A stretch of 64,000 bases of DNA, from the NCBI RefSeq assembly GCF_038050405.1, contig NZ_CP150900.1, positions 2,666,001 through 2,730,000 on the forward strand, written 5' to 3'. The DNA is from Paraburkholderia sp. IMGN_8 (GTDB lineage: Bacteria > Pseudomonadota > Gammaproteobacteria > Burkholderiales > Burkholderiaceae). This document shows, in pieces, positions 21,174 through 29,780 of this stretch. Every line of letters starts with the position of its first letter. Position 1 is the stretch's first letter. Position numbers and translations under genes: made by a program. The notes beneath the pieces are model-generated. The model searched no databases, had not been told where the DNA came from, and saw nothing but the letters and a program-made list of their open reading frames with translations.

Positions 21174-21734
21174 ATGAATCCGTCCTTCCCTGCGGCGCCC
21201 GTTGTCGAGCGCGCCGCCGAACCCACCGACGCGAATATCCGCGACCTCGTCTACGGTTTTTACGACCGCGTGCGCGCCGATCCGCTGCTGGGTCCCGTGT
21301 TCGAAGCGACGCTGGCGGGCCGTTGGGACGACCATCTGCCGAAGATGTGCACGTTCTGGGCGAGCCTCGTGCTGGGCGCGAAGCAATACCGAGGCAATGT
21401 GCAGCAGGCGCATCAACCGCTCGAGGGCGTCGAGCCACGGCATTTCAGCCGCTGGCTGTATCTGTTCCTGGACACGGTGGAATCGCGCTACGAACCGGCT
21501 GCGGCGATCCGCTTCATGGAACCGGCGCTGCGCATCGCGCAAAGTTTGCAGTTGAGCCGCTTCGGCTGGGATTACACGATTCCGGCGGAGCAGCAGGCGT
21601 TGCTGGAACGCGTTGCGCCAAGGCGGCGTCCGCGCGACGACGAGTCGCATGATTCACCTGACCCGCACGCCTCGGCGCGGCCGCGTGGCGAGCCGTTTCC
21701 GACCCGGATCATCGGCAAATCGCAGGACGATTGA
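21174..21734 (+). CDS. Group III truncated haemoglobin
   Basis: 186 aa. DLVYGFYDRVRADPLLGPVF is the B-helix region, and PRHFSRWLYLF holds the proximal histidine H90 and the Trp94 expected in group III. Such globins bind O2 or NO; a role in NO detoxification fits the divergent NsrR gene and operator. The tail after about residue 145 is a polar, Arg/Asp-rich extension absent from most family members. The ATG at 21174 follows an AGGAAA site. Confidence 0.85.
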   Translation: MNPSFPAAPVVERAAEPTDANIRDLVYGFYDRVRADPLLGPVFEATLAGRWDDHLPKMCTFWASLVLGAKQYRGNVQQAHQPLEGVEPRHFSRWLYLFLDTVESRYEPAAAIRFMEPALRIAQSLQLSRFGWDYTIPAEQQALLERVAPRRRPRDDESHDSPDPHASARPRGEPFPTRIIGKSQDD

Positions 21735-21800
21735 ACGAGGCGCGTGAAGTGCATGAGGCGTATAAGGCGCGCCCCTCGGCGGGCCCGAAAGGCGCGCGGG

Positions 21801-22277
21801 CTACTCAGCGGTCCGGTTGCCCGATTCGATGCCCCAACGGGCGAGCGCGGCATCGTCGGTGACGCGCGCATCGACCCAGCGTTCGCCTGCCTCCGTCTTC
21901 TCTTTCTTCCAGAACGGCGCCTGGGTCTTCAGATAATCCATCACGAATTCACATGATGCGAAGGCGTCGCCGCGATGCGCTGCCGTTGTAGCCACCAGCA
22001 CGATCTGGTCGAGCGGATTGAGCTTGCCGACCCGATGCACGATCAGCACCTCGATCCCCGGCCAACGCTCGCGCGCGCTCACGACGATCGCCTCCAACGA
22101 CTTTTCCGTCATGCCCGGATAGTGCTCGAGTTCCATCGTTTCGACCGTGCTGCCTTCGTTCAGATCGCGCACGGTGCCGACGAAACAGGCTACCGCGCCG
22201 ATCTTCGGGTTGCGCGCGCGCAACCCGGCAACCTCGGCGGTGAGGTCGAAGTCTTCTGTCTGGACGCGAACGGGCAT
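21801..22277 (-). CDS. moaE: Molybdopterin synthase catalytic subunit MoaE
   Basis: 158 aa. Large subunit that, with thiocarboxylated MoaD, converts precursor Z to molybdopterin. Conserved blocks are GAVACFVGTVRD, LEHYPGMTEKSLE, VHRVGKLNPLDQIVLVAT and the active-site lysines in FWKKEKTEAGERWV. It is the last gene of moeA-moaD-moaE, 25 bp after moaD. Confidence 0.97.
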   Translation of the reverse strand: MPVRVQTEDFDLTAEVAGLRARNPKIGAVACFVGTVRDLNEGSTVETMELEHYPGMTEKSLEAIVVSARERWPGIEVLIVHRVGKLNPLDQIVLVATTAAHRGDAFASCEFVMDYLKTQAPFWKKEKTEAGERWVDARVTDDAALARWGIESGNRTAE

Positions 22278-22302
22278 CTCTGGCTCCTGTGCGGTTTGGG
22301 CC

Positions 22303-22560
22303 TCAGCCGCCGGTGACGGGCGGAAAGAATGCGACTTCGCAACCTTCCGTGATGCGCGCGTCGGCGTCGGTCATCACGTGATTGCACGCCATGCGTAACG
22401 CGCGGCCCTCGGCGAGGGTGTTGGCCCAAATGCCGCCGCGCACGCGCAGCCACGCGCGCACGTCGCCGACCGTCGCGATGCCGTCGGGCAGTTCGACCGT
22501 CTCATCGGCGATCTCGAGCGCTTCGCGCACACTTGCAAAATATCTGAGTTGGATCTTCAT
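22303..22560 (-). CDS. moaD: Molybdopterin synthase sulfur carrier MoaD
   Basis: 85 aa ubiquitin-like sulfur carrier. It ends FFPPVTGG, with the terminal Gly-Gly that is adenylated and thiocarboxylated. It starts MKIQLRYFASVREALE. It lies between moeA (26 bp) and moaE (25 bp), making one operon. Confidence 0.96.
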   Translation of the reverse strand: MKIQLRYFASVREALEIADETVELPDGIATVGDVRAWLRVRGGIWANTLAEGRALRMACNHVMTDADARITEGCEVAFFPPVTGG

Positions 22561-22586
22561 CGGGACGCCAGCGGCCGTTGCCGGCC

Positions 22587-23843
22587 TTAGTTCAGCAATT
22601 CGGAAAAGGGAATGAAGCGCACGGTCTCGCCGGCGCTGATCGTGTGATTCGGCGGATTGTCGATCAGGCCGTCGCCCCATACTGTGGAGGTCAGCACGGC
22701 TGAACTCTGGTTCGGAAACAGATCGAGGCCGCCGGCTGGATTGACACGCGCGCGCAGGAATTCGTTGCGGCGGTCGGCTTTGTTCTGCGTAAAGTCGGCA
22801 CGCAGCGACAGTGCGCGCGGCGCGACCGTCTGCACACCGGCCAGACGCAGGACGAATGGCCGAACGAACAGCAGGAAAGTGACGAAACTCGACACCGGAT
22901 TGCCCGGCAGACCGATAAAAAACGTCTCGCCGGACGCGGCGGCATCCGCCTGCAATGGCGTGCGGCGCACCGCGCCGAAGGCGAGCGGCTTGCCGGGTTT
23001 CATCGCGATCTGCCACATCGACAGGCGCCCTTCGGCCTCGACCGCCGGCTTCACGTGATCTTCCTCGCCCACCGACACGCCGCCGCAGGTCAGAATCAGA
23101 TCGTGCGCTTGTGCGGCTTCGCGTAACGTTACGCGCGTTGCGTCGAGTTTGTCCGGAACGATTCCGTAATCCGTGACCTCGCATCCGAGGTTTTCCAGCA
23201 GTCCGCGCAGCGTGAAACGGTTCGAGTTGTAGATCGCGCCGGGTTTCAGCGGCTCACCGGGCACGGTCAGTTCGTCTCCTGTGAAGAAAACGGCGACTTT
23301 TACGCGGCGGCGCACTTTTAATTCGGCGCAGCCGACAGAGGCGGCGAGTCCCAGGGCTTGTGGTGTCAGGCGTGTGCCCGCGGGCAGGATGATCGAACCG
23401 CTGCGGATGTCCGCGCCTTGGGCGGTGACCCATTCGCCCGGTTTGGGGCTGTGCAGGATCGTGACTTCGTCGCCGGTGGTTTCGGTTTGCTCCTGCATCA
23501 CGATTGCGTCGGCGCCTGGCGGCACCGTTGCGCCTGTGAAGATGCGGGCTGCTGTGTTTGCTTCCAGCGGGCTTGGCGCGTGGCCGGCCGGGATGCGTTG
23601 GGACACTGGCAGGCGGCGGTTGCCATGCGTCAGGTCGGCGGTGCTTACCGCGAAGCCGTCCATTGAACTTGTGTTCATGGGGGGAACGTCTAGTGGCGAG
23701 ATCACGTCTGCCGATAGCACGCGGTTTAGCGCTTCCAGCGTGGGGGCTGATTCTGTTCCGGCGATTGGGCTCGCGGCGCTGAGCAGTGTCGCCAAGGCGT
23801 CGGCAGTTGAGAGCATCGGAGCGCGGGGCGTTGGGGTGGACAT
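22587..23843 (-). CDS. moeA: Molybdopterin molybdenumtransferase MoeA
   Basis: 418 aa. It inserts molybdate into adenylylated molybdopterin. Visible are DVPPMNTSSMDGFAV, the FTGATVPPGADAIVMQE block, FFTGDELTVPGEPLKPG, and the MogA-like domain with CGGVSVGEEDHVKP and GLPGNPVSSFVTF. First gene of moeA-moaD-moaE. The repeat island lies directly upstream. Confidence 0.97.
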   Translation of the reverse strand: MSTPTPRAPMLSTADALATLLSAASPIAGTESAPTLEALNRVLSADVISPLDVPPMNTSSMDGFAVSTADLTHGNRRLPVSQRIPAGHAPSPLEANTAARIFTGATVPPGADAIVMQEQTETTGDEVTILHSPKPGEWVTAQGADIRSGSIILPAGTRLTPQALGLAASVGCAELKVRRRVKVAVFFTGDELTVPGEPLKPGAIYNSNRFTLRGLLENLGCEVTDYGIVPDKLDATRVTLREAAQAHDLILTCGGVSVGEEDHVKPAVEAEGRLSMWQIAMKPGKPLAFGAVRRTPLQADAAASGETFFIGLPGNPVSSFVTFLLFVRPFVLRLAGVQTVAPRALSLRADFTQNKADRRNEFLRARVNPAGGLDLFPNQSSAVLTSTVWGDGLIDNPPNHTISAGETVRFIPFSELLN

Positions 23844-24002
23844 CTTCTGGTTTCGAAGCCGCGGGTTAAAGGAATATTGTAGCGGTCGATAGGGGCGGCC
23901 GCTGGCGGCCTTGTGTTATAGGGGTTTTTTGCCTTTGGCGGCGGTATTGGTTGTTGTGCCTACGGCGTTGGCTTTTTCTTTTGTTATTGGTTTATTAGCG
24001 TT

Positions 24003-24056
24003 GCCCCTGTGCGGGGCGGCACCTACTTTTCTTTGCCTGCCGCAAAGAAAAGTAGG
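24003..24056. repeat. Two inverted repeats starting the intergenic repeat island
   Basis: GCCCC-TGTGC-GGGGC at 24003-24017 is followed by a perfect 15-bp inverted repeat, CCTACTTTTCTTTGC at 24022-24036 and GCAAAGAAAAGTAGG at 24042-24056. No T-run follows, so it is not a terminator. It resembles a dispersed non-coding repeat of Paraburkholderia genomes (recollection, not checked). Confidence 0.75.
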
Positions 24057-24180
24057 CAAAAGAAAGCGGCTCAAACCGCTAATTCTTAAGCGGGTCCCTG
24101 GCTTGGAGGGGGCAGTGGAGCATCTGGAATCGGTATTCTCGCGCACTCCGCGCTGGTGACAAGGCAGTCATTCCTCCGGC

Positions 24181-24343
24181 GGCGCTGCGCGCGCCGTAGC
24201 GGTACTTCCATAACCAACGGCGTTGCCCTGCCACAGCGGCACTTCTAAAACCAACGGCGCTGCGCGCGCCGCAGCGGTACTTCTATAACCAACGGCGTTG
24301 CCCTGCCGCAGCAGTGTTCCGTAGTGCCAAGGGCGCTGGTCAC
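24181..24343. repeat. Alternating 37/38-bp tandem repeats
   Basis: Units at 24181-24218, 24219-24255, 24256-24293 and 24294-24331, with a partial fifth. Odd units begin GGCGCTGCGCGCGCCG and even units GGCGTTGCCCTGCC; most end in AACCAAC. The A-B-A-B order gives a 75-bp higher-order unit. The whole gap between thrC and moeA (23844-24463) carries no convincing gene. Confidence 0.85.
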
Positions 24344-24463
24344 ACTTAGTGTCCCTTCTCGCGCCGTGTTCGGCAGTCGCGTCTATTCATTGCCGCTTTA
24401 TTGCACTGCACTACTTCACCCGCCGCATCGAGCGCGACTCCGTCGCGCTCGATGCTCATGGTT

Positions 24464-25915
24464 TTACTCGCCTGTGTTCGCCATCACGAAGTCCTTCACG
24501 CGCTGCACGTCCGCCGACAGCACTTCGAAACGTTGCGGCAGCGATTCCAACCCCGAAAACGCGGCGGGACGTTCCGGCTCGCGCAGCAGCGCTTCCCGGA
24601 TGGTTTCGCCAAACTTGATCGGTTGTGCGGTCTCCAGCACGATCATCGGAATGCCTGGCTGCAAATGCTCACGCGCAACCTTCAAGCCATCGGCCGTGTG
24701 GGTGTCGATCATCGTGTCGTAACGCTCGAATACGTCGCGGATCACTTCCACCCGGTCCTCGTGACTGCTGCGGCCCGACACGAAACCGAATTCCTTGACC
24801 CGCGCAAAGTCGCCGCTCGCCTCCAGGTCGAAGCCGCCCTTCTCTTCGACGTCGCGGAACAGCTGCAGCACCCGCGCCGGATCGCGGCCCAGCAGGTCGA
24901 ACACGAAACGCTCGAAGTTCGATGCCTTCGAAATGTCCATGCTGGGGCTGCTCGTGTGGTACGTCTCAGCCGCCTTGCGCACACGGTAAATGCCCGTGCG
25001 GAAAAACTCGTCGAGCACGTCGTTTTCGTTTGTCGCCACCACCAGCTTCTCGATCGGCAACCCCATCATCCGTGCAATGTGGCCCGCGCAAACATTGCCG
25101 AAGTTGCCCGACGGTACCGTGAACGACACGCGCTCGTCGTTCGACTTCGTCGCGGCAAAATAGCCCTTGAAGTAGTACACGACCTGCGCCACCACACGCG
25201 CCCAGTTAATCGAGTTGACCGTGCCGATCTTGTACTTCGCCTTGAACGCGTGATCGTTCGACACAGCCTTGACGATGTCCTGGCAGTCGTCGAACACGCC
25301 CTCAACCGCGAGGTTGAAAATGTTCGGGTCCTGCAAGCTGTACATCTGCGCGGTCTGGAACGCGCTCATCTTCTTGTGCGGCGACAGCATGAACACGCGA
25401 ATGCCCTTCTTGCCGCGCATCGCATACTCAGCAGCGCTGCCGGTGTCGCCCGAAGTCGCGCCGAGAATGTTCAGTGTTTCGTCGTGCCTGGCCAGCGCGT
25501 ACTCGAACAGGTTGCCGATCAACTGCATCGCCATGTCCTTGAATGCCAGCGTCGGTCCATTCGACAGCTCGAGCAGCGACAGCGGCGCGCCGTTCTCAAC
25601 GCCCAGCGTCTTGAGCGGCGTGATCTGTGCTGCGCTTTCGTCGTCGCGCACGTTGCAGTAAGTCTCGGCCGTGTAGGTACGGCGCGTCAGCATGCGCAAG
25701 TCTTCGGCGGGAATGTCGTCGCTGAATTTCGACAGAATCTCGAACGCGAGATCCGCGTAAGGCAGCGTGCGCCAGCGTGTCAGTTCGTCAGCGGAAACGC
25801 GCGGGTATTCGGCGGGCAGGTACAGGCCGCCATCTTTCGCGAGACCGCCCAGCAGGATGTCGGAAAACGTATGGCGCTCGCCGGCTCCGGCGCCGCGCGT
25901 GGAGAGGTAGTTCAT
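24464..25915 (-). CDS. thrC: Threonine synthase
   Basis: 483 aa PLP enzyme converting O-phosphohomoserine to threonine. PLP-binding Lys126 lies in NGPTLAFKDMAMQ, and GATSGDTGSAAEYAM is the phosphate-binding block. The length fits the long (fungal/enteric-like) class. It starts 8 bp after the hom stop, so the two are one operon. Confidence 0.97.
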   Translation of the reverse strand: MNYLSTRGAGAGERHTFSDILLGGLAKDGGLYLPAEYPRVSADELTRWRTLPYADLAFEILSKFSDDIPAEDLRMLTRRTYTAETYCNVRDDESAAQITPLKTLGVENGAPLSLLELSNGPTLAFKDMAMQLIGNLFEYALARHDETLNILGATSGDTGSAAEYAMRGKKGIRVFMLSPHKKMSAFQTAQMYSLQDPNIFNLAVEGVFDDCQDIVKAVSNDHAFKAKYKIGTVNSINWARVVAQVVYYFKGYFAATKSNDERVSFTVPSGNFGNVCAGHIARMMGLPIEKLVVATNENDVLDEFFRTGIYRVRKAAETYHTSSPSMDISKASNFERFVFDLLGRDPARVLQLFRDVEEKGGFDLEASGDFARVKEFGFVSGRSSHEDRVEVIRDVFERYDTMIDTHTADGLKVAREHLQPGIPMIVLETAQPIKFGETIREALLREPERPAAFSGLESLPQRFEVLSADVQRVKDFVMANTGE

Positions 25916-25923
25916 ATGTCGGC

Positions 25924-27255
25924 CTAGTTGAGCGCTTCCATGCGCAGCTTCGTAACTTGCGAGACAACGGTCTTCAGCGCTTCGATCGTTTTGATCGCGG
26001 CGTTGACGTTCTTTTCGACCGTCTCGTGCGTGATCAGAATAATGTCTGTTTCGCCCTTGCCGTTCGCGTCGACCTGCTCAGATTCCTTCTGCAGCAGCGC
26101 GTCGATCGAAATGCCGGTGTCCGCGAGAATGCGCGTGATGTCGGCCAGCACGCCGGTCACGTCAGCCACGCGCAAACGCAGGTAATAACCGCTCGTCACT
26201 TCGTCGATCGGCAGGATCGGCGTGCTCGACAGGCTGTCCGGCTGGAACGCCAGATGCGGCACGCGATGTTCCGGATCGGCCGTGTGCAAACGCGTCACGT
26301 CGACCAGATCGGCGACCACCGCGGATGCCGTCGGCTCCGCGCCCGCGCCCTTGCCGTAGTACAGCGTCGTGCCCACCGCATCGCCGTGCACGACGACCGC
26401 GTTCATCGCGCCTTCCACGTTCGCCAGCAGGCGCTTTTCCGGAATCAGCGTCGGGTGCACGCGCAGTTCGATGCCCTTGTCGGTGCGGCGCGCGATGCCG
26501 AGCAGCTTGATGCGGTAGCCGAGTTCCTCGGCGTATTTGATGTCGATCGCAGCAAGCTTGCTGATGCCTTCGACGTAGGCGCGGTCGAACTGCACCGGCA
26601 CGCCGAACGCAATCGCGCTCATGATCGTCGCCTTGTGCGCGGCGTCGACGCCTTCGATATCGAAGGTCGGATCGGCTTCGGCGTAACCCAGCTCCTGCGC
26701 GGCCTTCAATGCGGTCGCGAAGTCGAGGCCGCGGTCGCGCATCTCCGACAGGATGTAGTTCGTCGTACCGTTGATGATGCCGGCGATGTACTGGATCCGA
26801 TTGGCCGTCAGCCCTTCGCGCAGCGCCTTGATGATCGGAATGCCGCCCGCCACAGCCGCTTCGAACGACACCATCACGCCGTTGGCGCGCGCCGCTTCGA
26901 AAATCTCCGTGCCGTGCACCGCGAGCAGCGCCTTGTTGGCGGTCACCACATGCTTGCCGTTGTTGATCGCGCGCAGGACGAGATCGCGCGCGACACCCGT
27001 GCCGCCGATCATTTCCGCAATGATATCGATCGACGGATCGTCGACCACCGCGTTGAAGTCATCGGTCAGCGCCACTGTGCCGGCTTCACTACCGAGCGCC
27101 GCGGTCGCTTTGGCGGGATTGCGCACGGCGATGCGCGCAATCTCGATTCCGCGGCCCGCACGGCGTTTGATTTCTTCCTGATTGCGGCGCAGTACCGTGA
27201 AGGTGCCGCTGCCTACCGTGCCGAAGCCCAGCAGTCCAACTTTGATCGGTTCCAT
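25924..27255 (-). CDS. hom: Homoserine dehydrogenase
   Basis: 443 aa. NAD(P)-binding GFGTVGSGTF at the N-terminus, the catalytic domain with GIINGTTNYILSEM, and a C-terminal ACT domain (about 355-430) that normally senses threonine. It makes homoserine for threonine and methionine. It is monofunctional, without an aspartokinase domain. 75 bp follow the aminotransferase stop. Confidence 0.97.
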   Translation of the reverse strand: MEPIKVGLLGFGTVGSGTFTVLRRNQEEIKRRAGRGIEIARIAVRNPAKATAALGSEAGTVALTDDFNAVVDDPSIDIIAEMIGGTGVARDLVLRAINNGKHVVTANKALLAVHGTEIFEAARANGVMVSFEAAVAGGIPIIKALREGLTANRIQYIAGIINGTTNYILSEMRDRGLDFATALKAAQELGYAEADPTFDIEGVDAAHKATIMSAIAFGVPVQFDRAYVEGISKLAAIDIKYAEELGYRIKLLGIARRTDKGIELRVHPTLIPEKRLLANVEGAMNAVVVHGDAVGTTLYYGKGAGAEPTASAVVADLVDVTRLHTADPEHRVPHLAFQPDSLSSTPILPIDEVTSGYYLRLRVADVTGVLADITRILADTGISIDALLQKESEQVDANGKGETDIILITHETVEKNVNAAIKTIEALKTVVSQVTKLRMEALN

Positions 27256-27330
27256 GCAGCGTGTGTTTTCGAGTAAGTGATTTAAAGGAAACGGGTGCCG
27301 GGATGGCGCGCGGCGCGCGCCGAATCCGCA

Positions 27331-28578
27331 TTAAGCCGTGTGGCGTTTGCGGTAGCCGTCGAGGAAGCGCGCAATCCGGTTGATGGAATCCGCGAGATCG
27401 TCCACGTTCGGCAGGAACACGACGCGGAAGTGATCCGGCGTCTTCCAGTTGAAACCGGTGCCCTGCACGAGCAGCACGCGCTCTTCCAGCAGCAGGTCGA
27501 GGATGAACTGCTGGTCGTCCTGGATCGGATAAATCTTCGGGTCGAGGCGCGGGAACATGTAGAGCGCCGCTTCGGGCTTCACGCAACTCACACCGGGGAT
27601 GGCCGTCAACATGTCATACGCGAGTTCGCGCTGTTTGTACAGGCGGCCGCTCGGCACGATCAGGTCGTTGATGCTCTGATAGCCGCCGAGCGCGGTCTGG
27701 ATCGCGTACTGGCCGGGCACGTTCGGGCACAGGCGCATCGAGGCCAGAATGCCGAGCCCTTCGAAGTAATCTTTCGCGTGCCGGCGGTTCTCGCCGGTCA
27801 GGCCCGAGATGAACATCCAGCCGGCGCGGTAGCCACATGAACGGTAGCTCTTCGACAGGCTGTTGAACGTGACGGTGAGCACGTCTTCGGACAACGCCGC
27901 CATCGACGTGTGCTTCTTGCCGTCGTAGACGATCTTGTCATAAACCTCGTCGGCGAAAATGACGAGGCCGTGCTGGCGCGCGATCTCGATCAGGCCGAGC
28001 AGCAGTTCGTCCGAATACAGCGCGCCAGTCGGGTTGTTCGGGTTGATCACGACGAGCGCGCGCGTGTTTGGGGTGATTTTCGCGCGGATATCGTCGAGAT
28101 CGGGCATCCAGCGGTTTGCTTCGTCGCAGATGTAATGCACCGGCGTGCCGCCCGACAGGCTCACGCCCGCGGTCCACAACGGGTAGTCCGGGGCGGGCAG
28201 CAGCACTTCGTCGCCGTCGTTGAGCAGGCCCTGCATTGCCATCACGATCAGCTCGGATGCGCCGTTGCCGATATAGATATCGTCGAGTTCGACGCCGTGC
28301 ACGCCTTTTTGCTGCGTGTAATGCATGATCGCCTTGCGCGCGGCGAACACGCCCTTGGAATCCGAGTAGCCGGACGAACCCGGCAGATTCAGGATCATGT
28401 CCTGGATGATTTCATCCGGCGCGTCAAAGCCGAACGGCGCGAGATTGCCGATGTTCAGCTTGATGATGCGATGGCCCTCTTCTTCGAGCCGCTTCGCATG
28501 TTCGAGGACGGGCCCGCGAATGTCGTAGCAGACGTTCAACAACTTGTTGGATTTCAGAATCTGTTTCACGGCGGGCAC
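27331..28578 (-). CDS. alaA: PLP-dependent aminotransferase, AlaA-like
   Basis: 415 aa class I aminotransferase. PLP Lys243 lies in SLSKSYRSCGYRAGW; NPNNPTGALYSDE and FADEVYDKIVYDG complete the fold I signature. It resembles the alanine/glutamate-pyruvate aminotransferase AlaA. The start is GTG at 28578 with AGGATG upstream. It sits upstream of hom-thrC on the same strand and may be co-transcribed. The symbol is by similarity to E. coli only. Confidence 0.87.
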   Translation of the reverse strand: MPAVKQILKSNKLLNVCYDIRGPVLEHAKRLEEEGHRIIKLNIGNLAPFGFDAPDEIIQDMILNLPGSSGYSDSKGVFAARKAIMHYTQQKGVHGVELDDIYIGNGASELIVMAMQGLLNDGDEVLLPAPDYPLWTAGVSLSGGTPVHYICDEANRWMPDLDDIRAKITPNTRALVVINPNNPTGALYSDELLLGLIEIARQHGLVIFADEVYDKIVYDGKKHTSMAALSEDVLTVTFNSLSKSYRSCGYRAGWMFISGLTGENRRHAKDYFEGLGILASMRLCPNVPGQYAIQTALGGYQSINDLIVPSGRLYKQRELAYDMLTAIPGVSCVKPEAALYMFPRLDPKIYPIQDDQQFILDLLLEERVLLVQGTGFNWKTPDHFRVVFLPNVDDLADSINRIARFLDGYRKRHTA

Positions 28579-29111
28579 TTCATCCTGGTTGGTAGGCTTG
28601 GGCGAACAAGCGGAGGTGAAACAATCGCCGGGCCGGGCAAGTCCGCCGATAAGGGGAATTCTGACTCGGCGCGGTCAGCGACGGCCGGTAGACGCGGGTT
28701 GTGCCGCGGCTCGGGCCGACTTCGCACACATATTGCCGCGGACCCGGCGGATCGCGCCGGTGAAGCAGCCAAACTGGCGAACGCCGGGCGAAACAGCGAG
28801 CAGCCGGGCAAAACAACGAGTAAAACAGCGCGCGGAACGGAGGCGGGTAGCCGGCCGCGCCCGGCTCTCGCGTGCGGCTGGTGGCGGCACGTCGAGCGGC
28901 ACATAAAGCGAGGGGCGCCGCTTTCCGGCTAAAAAGCTATAATTTAGCGGATTTTGGCCGACTTCCGCAATGCACCAACCGCAACGGCAAGCCTTTTCGG
29001 CCGCTTCTGTCCCACTCGCGTGTCTCGCTCGCGTCAAACCGCCCTGCTCCAGTTCCGCCCGGTCAGGCCGCCAACACGCATGATGTCTCACGACGACTTC
29101 GGAAAACGAAT
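28579..29111. other. Divergent intergenic region
   Basis: GC-rich gap between the aminotransferase and the Mth938-like gene. A TATAAT box at 28938-28943 points to the plus strand. Two 20-bp direct repeats (28783-28802 and 28803-28822, about 80-85% identical) lie in it. I see no gene, although an upstream extension of the plus-strand frame is open. Confidence 0.5.
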
Positions 29112-29486
29112 TTGAAATTACATCAGGATTCCAGCGGCGCCCTGAACACCGTCACCGGTTACGGCGCCGACTATGTCGAAATCAATCTGGTACGCCATTC
29201 GGGCAGCATTCTCGTGCTGCCGGACGCGCCCGTCATCCCTTGGCCCGTTTCCTCGTTCGAGCAGCTGAGCGCCGAGCACTTCGCCATGCTGGTGGAGTCC
29301 GCGCCCGAAGTGGTCGTGTTCGGCAGCGGCGAGCGGTTGCGTTTCCCGCATCCGCGCCTGACCGCCGCGCTCACCGCCAAACGTATCGGCGTCGAAACGA
29401 TGGACTTCAAGGCCGCCTGCCGCACCTACAACATTCTGATGGCCGAGGGCCGCAAGGTCGCGGCCGCGTTGCTGATCGAAGCGTAA
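29112..29486 (+). CDS. Mth938-like domain (DUF498) protein
   Basis: 124 aa from a TTG start. The conserved part starts LKLHQDSSG and runs through EVVVFGSGERLRFPHP and the GVETMDFKAACRTYNILMAE block. The fold is known from structural genomics, but function is not; in mitochondria the relative NDUFAF3 helps assemble complex I. No ATG fits the conserved start, and the frame upstream of 29112 looks non-coding. Confidence 0.8.
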   Translation: MKLHQDSSGALNTVTGYGADYVEINLVRHSGSILVLPDAPVIPWPVSSFEQLSAEHFAMLVESAPEVVVFGSGERLRFPHPRLTAALTAKRIGVETMDFKAACRTYNILMAEGRKVAAALLIEA

Positions 29487-29780
29487 CGGCGCCGCATGGG
29501 TGCGGCGCGGGTGTCGTGCAGGCGCAAGCCGTTGCCGCATATGACACCTGCGGCAACCGCATCGCCGAACTGACCGCACACCTTGGCCGCGTCACAGCCG
29601 ATAACGTACACTGCGCGCCATCGGTGCCGTGCCGGCGCCCTGTGCATTGCTACCGGCAGCAAGTGTCATCTTGTGCCCTGCACGCGGGCGCTGGGGGCCA
29701 GTCCCCCGAAACACCAGCCGTCATTTCCGAACAACAACGCAACGCTGCCCCATGCGGCGTCGCCAAAAAGGTTGAAATTC
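29487..29780. other. Hairpin-rich region upstream of arnT
   Basis: Three clear hairpins: GCGCCGC/GCGGCGC at 29489-29508, GTTGCCGCA/TGCGGCAAC at 29531-29557 and GGGGG/CCCCC at 29693-29707. None has a T-run. It could be an mRNA leader of arnT or hold a small RNA. Confidence 0.5.

Noticed and set aside
24022..24056. Long hairpin as a terminator for thrC
   Set aside because: No T-run after the stem in either direction.
23911..24159. Small plus-strand frame in the repeat island
   Set aside because: It is the translation of the inverted repeat region; no ribosome site and no protein-like conservation expected.
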